The translations under genes were made by a program, and so were the position numbers. From contig OZ244900.1 in NCBI GenBank assembly GCA_965221595.1, positions 3,782,001 through 3,846,000 of the forward strand: a stretch of DNA of 64,000 bases, written 5' to 3'. How positions within the stretch are numbered: position 1 is the stretch's first letter; each line of letters opens with the position of its first letter. The notes beneath the pieces were generated by a model that saw nothing but the letters and a program-made list of their open reading frames with translations, made no database searches and was not told where the DNA came from. The DNA is from JAAXGX01 sp965221595 (GTDB lineage: Bacteria > Acidobacteriota > Vicinamibacteria > Vicinamibacterales > UBA8438). Positions 56,494-64,000 of this stretch are shown piece after piece.

Positions 56494-57048
56494 TCAGCCC
56501 GCGGCCTCGCCCAGGAACCGCTCCCGCAGCCGGGCCAGATGCCGCGCGATGCTGCCATCCCAGACCGTGCTGCCGATCTGCGTGACCACGCCACCGATGA
56601 CCGCCGGATCGACCGCGCTCTCGATGGTTACGCGCTTGCCGGTCGCGGCCTCCAGCTGCCGCGTCAACTCGTGCGCCCGGCCGTCCGGCAGGGGCTCAGC
56701 CGTGGTGATGCGCGCCCGTACGACGCCCTGCCGCTCCATCAGGCGGTCCCGGTAGACGTCGAGAATCTCGGGCAGCAGCGCCAAGCGGTCACGCTCCGCC
56801 AGCAGCGTCAGCAGCCGCCGCGTGACGGGCGACAGGTCGCCGGCGCGGTCGAGCAGCGCCGCCACCACGCTTCGCTTGGGAGCCGGCGGCACCGCCGGAT
56901 TCAGCAGGCCCTTGCTCAAGGCGGGGTGTTCGTCGAACAGCGCCGCGAACGCCGACACCTCCCGCTCGACGCGCTCGAGCTCGGCCTCCTGCTCGCAGAC
57001 GTCGAACAGGGCACGTACGTACCGCGTGGCGGCGGTCCGATTCGCCAT
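56494..57048 (-). CDS. atpH: F1 ATP synthase delta subunit
   Basis: A 184-residue peripheral-stalk subunit: TAATRYVRALFDVCEQEAEL at the N-terminus and KRVTIESAVDPAVIGGVVTQ followed by IGSTVWDGSIARHLARLR at the C-terminus. ATG at 57048 is the natural family start, though without a clear ribosome site. First gene of the operon; the usual atpB, atpE and atpF in front of it are missing, and parB lies upstream instead. Confidence 0.95.
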   Translation of the reverse strand: MANRTAATRYVRALFDVCEQEAELERVEREVSAFAALFDEHPALSKGLLNPAVPPAPKRSVVAALLDRAGDLSPVTRRLLTLLAERDRLALLPEILDVYRDRLMERQGVVRARITTAEPLPDGRAHELTRQLEAATGKRVTIESAVDPAVIGGVVTQIGSTVWDGSIARHLARLRERFLGEAAG

Positions 57049-57192
57049 CGTCAGATAACTCGCAAACCCGCGTCCGGCCGGGCGCGCGGCCCGACCCGAA
57101 CGCACCGTCGACCTCGCAGGCCCCCGACGGGTGCGGACGTTCGCACGCAGGACCTGTCTCGTGGGGATGATCCGCGGCCGGCCAAACAGCTT

Positions 57193-57221
57193 TTTATACC
57201 ATCCACGGCCAGCCGGGGCAA
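57193..57221 (-). promoter_or_regulatory. Sigma-70 promoter of the atpHAGDC operon
   Basis: On the minus strand TTGCCC (57216-57221), a 17-base spacer and TATAAA (57193-57198). Both boxes and the spacing are good (4/6 and 5/6). It starts 10 bases behind the parB stop and predicts a leader of about 138 bases before atpH. Confidence 0.6.
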
Positions 57222-57230
57222 GCCGCCGGA

Positions 57231-58088
57231 TCAGCCACCCGGGGCCGTGAGCTGCTCGAACAACCGCTGCAGCTCCGCCTCGGAACCGAAGTGGATCTGG
57301 ATCCGCCCGCCGCGCCGTCGGCGCACGATCTCCACGCCCGTCCCGAGCGCGACGCGCAGCCGTTCCGCCGCCGCCTTCGTATGCGGGTCGGGTCCCGGGG
57401 TCGGCGGCGCGGGCGGCGCCAAGCGGCGCTTGACGAGCAGCTCGGTCTCGCGGACCGACAGGCCGCGGGCAAGGACTTCGCGCGCCGCGCCCCGTTGGGC
57501 GGCAGCGTCAGGCAGCGCGACGAGCGCCCGCGCGTGACCCATGCTCAGGGCCCCCGCCGCTACGTCCGCCTGCACCTCGGCCGGCAGTGACAGCAGACGC
57601 TGGTAGTTGGCCACCGTCGCGCGGTCCCGGCCGACGGCGCGGGCTATCTCCTCCTGGGTCAGCCGGAACTCCTCGACCAGACGCTGGTAGGCCTGCGCTT
57701 CCTCGATCGGGTTGAGGTCCTCGCGCTGGACGTTCTCGATCAGCGCCAGTTCGAGGCGCTTGTCGTCCGGCACGTCCCGAATGAAGACCGGCACTTTCAG
57801 CAGGCCCGCCCGCTGGGCGGCGCGCCAGCGCCGCTCGCCGGCGACAATCTCGTACGTCCGGCCGGCCCGCCGGCGCACGACGATGGGCTGAATGATGCCG
57901 CTGCCCCGGATGGACTGCGCCAGTTCCTCCAGCTTCGCGTCGTCCATGATGCGACGCGGCTGGTGGCCGTTGGGCTCGATCAGGTCGAGGTCGATCTCCG
58001 TGGGCGTAGCCGCGTGCGCTGCCTGCTGCGGGACATCGGGAATGAGCGCACTCAGCCCCCGGCCCAGCGCCTGGCGCTTGTCAGGCAC
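57231..58088 (-). CDS. parB: Chromosome-partitioning protein ParB
   Basis: A 285-residue CTP-dependent DNA clamp. IEPNGHQPRRIMDDAKLEEL and the CTPase motif GERRWRAAQRAGL, with IENVQREDLNPIEEAQAYQR in between, are typical; the helix-turn-helix TQEEIARAVGRDRATVANYQ reads parS. The C-terminal dimer domain ends in GGRIQIHFGSEAELQRLFEQ. It overlaps parA by 8 bases. Two parS sites lie 1.2-1.4 kb away. Confidence 0.97.
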   Translation of the reverse strand: MPDKRQALGRGLSALIPDVPQQAAHAATPTEIDLDLIEPNGHQPRRIMDDAKLEELAQSIRGSGIIQPIVVRRRAGRTYEIVAGERRWRAAQRAGLLKVPVFIRDVPDDKRLELALIENVQREDLNPIEEAQAYQRLVEEFRLTQEEIARAVGRDRATVANYQRLLSLPAEVQADVAAGALSMGHARALVALPDAAAQRGAAREVLARGLSVRETELLVKRRLAPPAPPTPGPDPHTKAAAERLRVALGTGVEIVRRRRGGRIQIHFGSEAELQRLFEQLTAPGG

Positions 58089-58935
58089 CGCCCGTGCTCC
58101 CGGAGCTCTCGACGTTCCGCCCGGCCGCCAAGACCTCGTCCGCGAGCGCTGCGTAGGCCGCGGCGCCCCGCGCGCGACTGTCGTACATTACGGCCGGCAG
58201 GCCATGGCTGGGGGCCTCACCCAAACGAACATTGCGGGGAATGACCGTCCCGAACACCTTGTCCTTGAAGAAGCTCTTCACCTCCGCCGCCACCTCGCGG
58301 CTGAGATTCGTGCGCGTATCGGTCATTGTCAACAGTACGCCTCCAATGGACAGCTCCGGATTCAGGCCGGCGCGAACCCGCTGCACTGTGGCCGTCAGCT
58401 CGGCAACGCCCTCCAGGGCGAAGTACTCGCAGGTCAGCGGAATCAGCACCTCGTCGGCGGCCACGAGTGCGTTGAGCGTCAGGAGGCCGAGCGAGGGCGG
58501 CGTGTCGATGAAGACGTGCTCGAACCGACCTCGCGCGGTCGCGACGAGCGGCCGCAGCCGCGACTCCCTGTCGGGGAGGCCGACGAGCTCGATCTCCGCC
58601 CCCGTCAAGTGACGGTCTGCAGGCACGAGCGACAGATTGCGTACCGGCGTGGCGACGCAGAAGTGTTCGACGTCGACCGGTCCGTCGCCGGTCAGCGCGT
58701 CGTAGATGGTCCCACCGGCGGCGCGCCTGCCCTTCGAGCCGACTCCGCTGGTCAGGTTGGCCTGCGGGTCCATGTCGATGATCAGCACCCGGCGTCCCGC
58801 GACGGCCATCGCCGCCGCCAGATTGATGGCGGTCGTGGTCTTTCCGACGCCGCCCTTCTGGTTCGCGATGGCGACGACGGGCTTGAGGGGAGCTTCTCGC
58901 CGGGGCGGGGGAATAGGCTTCGGACGGAACCACAT
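58081..58935 (-). CDS. parA: Chromosome-partitioning ATPase ParA (Soj)
   Basis: A 284-residue deviant-Walker ATPase: ANQKGGVGKTTTAINLAAAM, IDMDPQANLTSGVG, FIDTPPSLGLLTLNAL, and IPRNVRLGEAPSHGLPAVMY. It forms gradients on the nucleoid that move ParB-parS complexes. ATG at 58935 gives MWFRPKP and the usual short lead before the P-loop; longer starts at 58979 and further upstream are open but lack support. Confidence 0.95.
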   Translation of the reverse strand: MWFRPKPIPPPRREAPLKPVVAIANQKGGVGKTTTAINLAAAMAVAGRRVLIIDMDPQANLTSGVGSKGRRAAGGTIYDALTGDGPVDVEHFCVATPVRNLSLVPADRHLTGAEIELVGLPDRESRLRPLVATARGRFEHVFIDTPPSLGLLTLNALVAADEVLIPLTCEYFALEGVAELTATVQRVRAGLNPELSIGGVLLTMTDTRTNLSREVAAEVKSFFKDKVFGTVIPRNVRLGEAPSHGLPAVMYDSRARGAAAYAALADEVLAAGRNVESSGSTGGA

Positions 58936-59316
58936 GGCCTGCGCGACATCACCCGACCTGCGGGCAATGCATGCCATTTCACGGTACGACGTTTGCCGTT
59001 TACGGTCAACGTCGCGCCGCGATGAACGGCGAGCGCGGCCCAGGGGCACGATGAGCCGACACGCTCCACACCGGCGTGCAAACAACCCACCACACCCGCT
59101 TTGCGCCTATAGGCCTGTGGCAAAGGCCCTGCCGCATTCGACGGCCGTTGCATCCCGCGAGGGACTGCGCACGACGATTCTTGCGTGGGTTGAATGTGTT
59201 CCATCTGCTCGCTCGTCACGCCTTGTTCTGGCCGCGCGCGGCGTTGTCACGACCGCGTCTCGGTACAACGCGGCGTTTCGACACGACAGCCTTGGACAAC
59301 CCGAACTGCGCACTCG

Positions 59317-59332
59317 TGTTCCACGTGGAACA
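59317..59332. promoter_or_regulatory. parS: parS site 1
   Basis: TGTTCCACGTGGAACA, a perfect 16-bp palindrome that equals the widespread bacterial parS consensus (TGTTtCACGTGaAACA) with one symmetric change per arm. It is bound by ParB. It lies near parAB. Confidence 0.92.
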
Positions 59333-59464
59333 GCACCTGCCTGCTGGGCCCTGCAGCCCATCGCCGCCTCTTGCTCGTCGGGCAAGTGGATCCACAGGAG
59401 CACAGTTCCATGACCAGCCTCCCTGCTCCACCCGCGGCGCCGCTACCGGCGCAGCCGCCGTCTG

Positions 59465-59480
59465 TGTTCCACGTGGAACA
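59465..59480. promoter_or_regulatory. parS: parS site 2
   Basis: A second exact copy of TGTTCCACGTGGAACA, 148 bases from the first. Two close sites help ParB nucleate. Confidence 0.92.
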
Positions 59481-59624
59481 TGCCGATAACCGAGCGTCCA
59501 GCCCGTGGGGTCGCCGCCCCGGATCCGTCGCATGGCCCTCCGGCCAGTGGTCAGGCCGGGGCACCCGGGGTGCTACCATACGGGTTCACCTCGCCGGCTG
59601 GGTTACGACTAAGGATCGCCGTCC

Positions 59625-60239
59625 ATGCGCAACGATCCGCTCTGGACACTGCTCGCCGAACGCGCGCTGCACACGGGCCGCCAGCTCACCCTGAGCTCCG
59701 GCCAAGCCTCCACCTATTACTTCGATTGCAGACTCGTGACGCTCAGCGCCGAGGGTGCTCCGCTGGTGGGGGACGCCTTCGTGGATGCTTTGGACGCCCT
59801 CCCGGCGGCGAGCCTCTCGGCGGAAATCCGGGCCGTCGGCGGCATCACCCACGGCGCCGACCCCATCATCGGCGCCACCATGCTGCGCGCGGCCGCGCGA
59901 GGGCGACCGCTCGACGGCTTCTACGTCCGCAAGCAGCCGAAGACGCACGGCACGATGCGGCTCATCGAGAATCCGCCCGCACCTGGCACGCGCGTAGTCA
60001 TCGTGGAGGATGTCGTGACCAGCGGTGGGTCCGCGCTCAAGGCCGTTACCGAAGCAGAGAAGGCTGGTTGCATCGTCGCCGGCGTCATCGCGCTGGTGGA
60101 TCGCGAAGAGGGTGGTGCGGAGGCGATCCGGGCGCGGGTTTCCGGCTACCTAGCGTTGTACTCGCGGCGGGACTTTCCCCAGATTCCCCGAGTCGACGCC
60201 AAGCCGGGGCGCGACTCAGGCAGCGGGGCCACGGGCTGA
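59625..60239 (+). CDS. pyrE: Orotate phosphoribosyltransferase
   Basis: A 204-residue enzyme of UMP synthesis. The PRPP loop is VVIVEDVVTSGGSALKAV; LSSGQASTYYFDCRLVTLS and FYVRKQPKTHGTMRLIE are family marks. ATG at 59625 has AAGGA 9 bases upstream. It is the only plus-strand gene in the parB-parA-rsmG-mnmG-mnmE run, so it was probably inserted there. Confidence 0.95.
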   Translation: MRNDPLWTLLAERALHTGRQLTLSSGQASTYYFDCRLVTLSAEGAPLVGDAFVDALDALPAASLSAEIRAVGGITHGADPIIGATMLRAAARGRPLDGFYVRKQPKTHGTMRLIENPPAPGTRVVIVEDVVTSGGSALKAVTEAEKAGCIVAGVIALVDREEGGAEAIRARVSGYLALYSRRDFPQIPRVDAKPGRDSGSGATG

Positions 60240-60260
60240 CGCCGGCGACCGGCTGAAACA

Positions 60261-60992
60261 TTAGCATTCGTCATCTGCTCGTCTCTGGGTGCCGGGTGCC
60301 TTACGCAGCGCTACGAGTCGGCTGTTCAGCGTATCGACGAGTGGCCAAGTCGCGTGCGGCACCAGCGGCGGCGGCGGGGCAGGTGGCTCCTCCTCCGTCC
60401 GAGCCCCCGCAAAGAGGAACAGATCGCCGCCTTCTCGCAGGAAGGCCTGCAGGCGGCGCAGCGCCGCCGTGTCCACGCGCACGGCGCGCAGCGTCACGAG
60501 GTCGAACGCTCCCTGCAGCGGTGCCGAGCCGGCCAGCGGCTCGAAACGCCGCGTTTCCACGGCGGTGTCCGCAAGACCGAGGTGCCTGACCGCCTCGCGC
60601 AGGAAGGCGGCCTTGCGCGCTCGCGCTTCGACCATCAACAGCGAGCCGCCCCCGAGCGCCAGCCGCAACGGTATGGCCGGCGAGCCGCCGCCGGAGCCTA
60701 TGTCGATGACCCGCGGCGCCGCGAGCGCGACATGCCGCGCCGCGGCCAGCGGCTCCACGATCAGCCTGTCCAGCCCGTCGTCCCCGGCATCCAGGCCAGT
60801 CAGGTTCAGGCGCGCGTTCCAGCGCTGCAGCAGCTCGATGTAGGACAACAGGTGCTCGAGCAGCGGCTCGGAGACGTCGAGCTGCGCACGTGCCGCGCGC
60901 CGGCGCAGGCGCTCGGCCAGCTCGCGCCGGTTCAGCGGCGCGAGCGGCAGGGATGCGCGCGGCGCGCGCGAACGGGTTCGTCCGCCGCTCAT
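60261..60992 (-). CDS. rsmG: 16S rRNA (guanine527-N7)-methyltransferase RsmG
   Basis: A 243-residue methyltransferase: LLQRWNARLNLTGL at the N-terminus, SAM motif VIDIGSGGGSPAIPLRLAL, and FDLVTLRAVRVD (family usually T/S-R-A). The N-terminus carries about 20 extra Arg-rich residues. Its start overlaps the mnmG stop as ATGA, so the two are coupled. Confidence 0.94.
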   Translation of the reverse strand: MSGGRTRSRAPRASLPLAPLNRRELAERLRRRAARAQLDVSEPLLEHLLSYIELLQRWNARLNLTGLDAGDDGLDRLIVEPLAAARHVALAAPRVIDIGSGGGSPAIPLRLALGGGSLLMVEARARKAAFLREAVRHLGLADTAVETRRFEPLAGSAPLQGAFDLVTLRAVRVDTAALRRLQAFLREGGDLFLFAGARTEEEPPAPPPPLVPHATWPLVDTLNSRLVALRKAPGTQRRADDEC

Positions 60993-62839
60993 GCGGGGCG
61001 TGCCGCAGCGCCTGACCCGCCTCGCCGGGCGCAGGCGCCGATGATCGTGACCGCAGCGGGCGTGACGCCCGGCACCCGCAGCGCCTGACCCAGGGTGCGC
61101 GGCCGGACTTCCGTGAGGCGCTCAACGACTTCCCGCGACAGGCCGGGCACGCCGGCGTAGTGGAAATCCGGCGGGATGACCTCGGTTTCCCGACGTAGGC
61201 TGCGCTCGACGGCGGCCTGCTGGCGCGCCAGGTAGCCGGCGTACTTGAACTCGGTTTCCACACTCGGCAGATCGAGATGCCGCTGCCCGGGTGCGATGTC
61301 GAGCTCGACGGCGCCCGCGGCCGCCAGGTCGGCCAGCCGCACCTCGGGCCGGCGCAGCAACTGCGCCGCGGGGGAGCGGTTCGCACCGTTCAGCGCGATC
61401 GTCGTTCGGCGCACCCGGTGCATGTTGCGCTCGTGGCGCCGGCGGCGTCCTTCGTAGCGGATCCACCGCTCGTCGTCGACCAGGCCCACGCGGCGACCGC
61501 GCTCGGTCAGCCGCAGATCGGCGTTGTCGATCCGCAGCAACAGCCGGTGCTCGGCGCGCGACGTGAACATCCGATAGGGTTCCAGGCAGCCCTTCGTCGT
61601 CAGGTCATCGGCGAGCACGCCGATGTACGCCTCATCCCGCCCCAGCACCAGCGGCTCGCCGCCGTGCGCGCGCAGGGCGGCATTGATGCCAGCCAACAGC
61701 CCCTGGGCGGCCGCCTCCTCGTAGCCCGACGTGCCGTTGATCTGGCCGGCCAGGAACAGGCCGCCGACCTGCTTCGTCTCGAAGGTGGGCTGCAGCTCCG
61801 TCGGCTGCACGAAGTCGTACTCCACGGCATACCCGGGACGCAGCATGACCGCGTCCTCGAGGCCCGGCAGCGCCCGTACGAGGTCCTGCTGGACATCGGC
61901 CGGCAGACTCATCGAGTAGCCGTTGACGTACGTTTCGTCGACGTCGACTCCCTCCGGCTCCAGAAAGATCTGGTGTCGCTCCCGATCCGGGAAGCGCATG
62001 ATCTTGTCCTCGAGCGACGGGCAGTAGCGAGGCCCGATGCCTGCAATCTGCCCGTTGTACAAGGGCGAGCGGCCGATGTTCGCGCGCACGATATCGTGCA
62101 CGCGGCCGGTCGTGTGCAGCAGATGGCACAAGATCTGGGGGCGGTCGATCACGTCGGTCAGGAACGAGAACGGGACCGGCTCCCGGTCGCCGCGCGCCGG
62201 CTCGAATTGCGTGAAGTCGATGCTGCGACGATCGAGTCGCGGCGGCGTCCCGGTCTTGAGACGGCCCCACCGCAACCCCAGCGCCTTGAGCGATTCCGCC
62301 AGCGCGTGCGACGACGGCTCGCCGGCCCGGCCGGCCGAGCGGGTCTCGGGCCCGATGTGGATCAGCCCGTTGAGGAACGTCCCGGTCGTGACCACCACCG
62401 CCTTGCAGGCCAGCCGCTCTCCCGCCTCGAGCGCGATGCCGGTCGCGAGACCACGCTCGGCGAGTATCCGCCCGGCCCGGCCGGTCACCCACCGGATCCC
62501 GGGTTGCCGGTCGAGCTCGTTGCGCACCCAGGTTCCATAGCGCCGCTTATCGGCCTGTGCCCGAGGCGACCAGACCGCGGGCCCGCGGCTGCGATTGAGC
62601 AGCTTGAACTGAATGCCCGTCGCGTCGATGGCCCTGCCCATCAGCCCGCCGAGCGCGTCGATCTCGCGCACGAGGTGGCCCTTCGCGGTCCCGCCGATGG
62701 CCGGGTTGCAGGGCATGTGCGCCACGGTCTCCCGCGAGAGCGTGCACAGGCCCACGCGGCAACCCATGCGCGCCGCCGCGTAGGCCGCCTCGCAACCGGC
62801 ATGCCCGGCGCCGATGACGATGACGTCGAAACCGTCCAT
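60989..62839 (-). CDS. mnmG: tRNA uridine-5-carboxymethylaminomethyl synthase subunit MnmG (GidA)
   Basis: A 616-residue FAD enzyme that works with MnmE on wobble uridines. FDVIVIGAGHAGCEAAYAAA binds FAD; CNPAIGGTAKGHLVREIDAL and PRYCPSLEDKIMRFPDRERH are signature blocks; GQINGTSGYEEAAAQGLLAG and TSRAEHRLLLRIDNADLRLT follow. Full length. It lies 15 bases behind mnmE. Confidence 0.97.
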   Translation of the reverse strand: MDGFDVIVIGAGHAGCEAAYAAARMGCRVGLCTLSRETVAHMPCNPAIGGTAKGHLVREIDALGGLMGRAIDATGIQFKLLNRSRGPAVWSPRAQADKRRYGTWVRNELDRQPGIRWVTGRAGRILAERGLATGIALEAGERLACKAVVVTTGTFLNGLIHIGPETRSAGRAGEPSSHALAESLKALGLRWGRLKTGTPPRLDRRSIDFTQFEPARGDREPVPFSFLTDVIDRPQILCHLLHTTGRVHDIVRANIGRSPLYNGQIAGIGPRYCPSLEDKIMRFPDRERHQIFLEPEGVDVDETYVNGYSMSLPADVQQDLVRALPGLEDAVMLRPGYAVEYDFVQPTELQPTFETKQVGGLFLAGQINGTSGYEEAAAQGLLAGINAALRAHGGEPLVLGRDEAYIGVLADDLTTKGCLEPYRMFTSRAEHRLLLRIDNADLRLTERGRRVGLVDDERWIRYEGRRRRHERNMHRVRRTTIALNGANRSPAAQLLRRPEVRLADLAAAGAVELDIAPGQRHLDLPSVETEFKYAGYLARQQAAVERSLRRETEVIPPDFHYAGVPGLSREVVERLTEVRPRTLGQALRVPGVTPAAVTIIGACARRGGSGAAARPA

Positions 62840-62854
62840 CCTGCGATCCGACCC

Positions 62855-64000
62855 CTATTTCCCGATGCAGAACTGCGTGAAGATGCGCCGCAGCAGGTCG
62901 TCGGACGTGCGCTTCCCGGTCACCTCCTCGAACGCGACGCGCGCGTCCTGCAAATCGGCGAGCACGAGCTCCTCCGGTTGCGCCGCCGCGGCGGCTGCTG
63001 CCGCGCGGCCCAGCCCGGCCGCCGCACGCTCGACCAGGCCGATGTGGCGTAGATTGGAGAGCAGCGGCGTATCGCAGAGCCGCTCGCCCCCCTGCAGCAG
63101 GGCCGCGAGGGCTGCGCGCAGGGTCGCCAGGGTGGACTCCGCGCGCAACGACACGGGCACCACCGGGCTCTCGACAGACAGGGCCGCCACGTCCCAGCAC
63201 GCGGGCAGATCCGTCTTGTTGACGACCAGCACGCGGTGTGCCGCGCCTGTCTCGCGCAGCAGCTCCCGGTCTTCGAGATCGAGCGGCCGCGACCGGTCGA
63301 GCACCAGCAGCACCGCGGCGGCCACGCCGAGGGCGCCGCGCGAGCGCGCGACCCCTTGCGCCTCGACTGCGTCGGCAGTCCTGCGGATCCCGGCGGTGTC
63401 GACGAGCGTGACCGGCACGCCTTCGATCTCCACCGTCTCCGTCAACAGGTCCCGGGTCGTGCCGGGCACTTCCGTCACGATGGCGCGGGCACAGCCGAGC
63501 AGCCGGTTGAAGAGCGTCGACTTGCCCACGTTCGGCTTGCCGAGGATGACCACCTGGCAGCCGTCGCGGACAAGCCGCCCGCGGCGCGCGCCGGCGAGCA
63601 GCGCCTCCGCCCGCCGTTGCAGCGCCCGTGTCTCCGCGGCCACCGCGGCGGCATCCGCGAAATGGTAGCCCTCCTCGGGGAAGTCTATGGAGGCTTCCAG
63701 CCGGGTGACGAGGTCGAACAGGTCCGCATCAATCTCCCCGATGGCACCCGTGATCGTGCCCTCGAGCTGGTCGCAGGCGACCCGCGCCTGGAGCGGGGTC
63801 ACCGCGTTCACCAGATCGGCGACCGCCTCCGCCTGCACGAGATCCATGCGGCCGTTGACGAACGCCCGCAGGGTGAACTCGCCCGGCTCCGCCTGCCGGG
63901 CGCCGGCGGCGACGACCGCCTCGACGATCAGCCGCAGCAGCAGGGGATTCCCGTGGGCGCTGATCTCGACGACATCCTCGCCGGTGTACGAGGCGGGTGC
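62855..64000 (-). CDS. mnmE: tRNA modification GTPase MnmE (TrmE), partial (N-terminus beyond right edge)
   Basis: 382 codons are in the window. The edge falls in the N-terminal folate-binding part (SYTGEDVVEISAHGNPLLLR, GEFTLRAFVNGRMDLVQAEA). The G domain is complete: GKPNVGKSTLFNRL, the effector T in TEVPGTTRDLLTE, DTAGIR, VNKTD. The catalytic C-terminal CIGK is present. It acts with MnmG next door. Confidence 0.96.
   Translation of the reverse strand, partial: APASYTGEDVVEISAHGNPLLLRLIVEAVVAAGARQAEPGEFTLRAFVNGRMDLVQAEAVADLVNAVTPLQARVACDQLEGTITGAIGEIDADLFDLVTRLEASIDFPEEGYHFADAAAVAAETRALQRRAEALLAGARRGRLVRDGCQVVILGKPNVGKSTLFNRLLGCARAIVTEVPGTTRDLLTETVEIEGVPVTLVDTAGIRRTADAVEAQGVARSRGALGVAAAVLLVLDRSRPLDLEDRELLRETGAAHRVLVVNKTDLPACWDVAALSVESPVVPVSLRAESTLATLRAALAALLQGGERLCDTPLLSNLRHIGLVERAAAGLGRAAAAAAAAQPEELVLADLQDARVAFEEVTGKRTSDDLLRRIFTQFCIGK

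Larger units (their letters stand above)
58936..59624. other. Intergenic region between parA and pyrE carrying two parS sites
   Basis: A 689-base stretch between divergent genes with no supportable coding region. It holds two identical parS palindromes 148 bases apart. I looked for DnaA boxes (TTATCCACA) and found only poor matches, so I do not call an origin here. AAGGA lies 9 bases before the pyrE ATG. Confidence 0.6.

Noticed and set aside
52528..57537. 1669-codon plus-strand open frame
   Set aside because: Antisense to the whole F1 ATP synthase operon; length is a by-product of high GC and codon bias.
58936..59624. Replication origin oriC
   Set aside because: parS sites are present, but there is no dnaA gene, no DnaA-box cluster and no AT-rich unwinding element.

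Overview
This window looks like a chromosomal segment of a high-GC Gram-negative bacterium. Lipoprotein signal peptides, a SurA-type chaperone, periplasmic PQQ dehydrogenases, DUF6152 proteins and a DUF222-HNH endonuclease together fit an environmental Acidobacteriota of the Vicinamibacteria type. That assignment is an inference from gene content only. I see no rRNA, tRNA, CRISPR array or intact insertion sequence.

Layout. Positions 1-10.0 kb, all on the minus strand: a GldA-type ABC ATPase and a fused GldF-GldG protein cut by the left edge, a 5'-3' exonuclease, the primary sigma factor RpoD, S-adenosylhomocysteinase and a DEAD-box helicase. Positions 10.1-12.6 kb: a PQQ dehydrogenase and MsrB. 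Positions 12.6-20.6 kb: nine tightly packed plus-strand genes that I regard as the main discovery. They are a small HKD-like protein, a three-helix membrane protein, three FHA proteins (one of them a membrane-spanning pseudoprotease), a membrane Ser/Thr kinase, a membrane PP2C phosphatase, a MotA/TolQ/ExbB-type channel and a membrane-anchored vWA protein. Positions 20.8-46 kb are a mixed metabolic region: DUF222-HNH, a decayed PQQ dehydrogenase, Ppk1, secreted proteins of unknown role, a two-gene NosR-like flavin/Fe-S membrane module, a cyclase, an aldo/keto reductase, a cytochrome c plus PQQ dehydrogenase pair, sirtuin and Fpg, an M3 peptidase, an FAD/Fe-S oxidoreductase, a nuclease, an aminotransferase and DusB. 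Positions 46-64 kb are a housekeeping block: a SurA-like chaperone, Mfd, PP2C, the F1 ATP synthase operon atpHAGDC (no F0 genes), ParB, ParA with two parS sites, PyrE, RsmG, MnmG and MnmE (cut by the right edge). The parAB-rsmG-mnmG-mnmE order with parS sites is typical of an origin-proximal region.

How the 12.6-20.6 kb genes may work together (inference): the kinase and the PP2C would set phospho-threonine marks read by the FHA proteins. One FHA domain is joined across the membrane to a catalytically dead trypsin-like domain outside. The channel subunit and the vWA protein, whose only helix carries an ExbD-like N-V-S-x-x-D motif, look like the two halves of an ion-driven stator. The whole would be a phospho-regulated envelope machine. 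It shares parts with TerY-P triads, type VI secretion phospho-switches and Zorya, but is none of these.

Two window-wide patterns also stand out. Several monocistronic genes have a -10-like hexamer exactly six bases before the start codon, which suggests leaderless mRNAs. A degenerate repeat of about 30 bp lies directly behind several stop codons.
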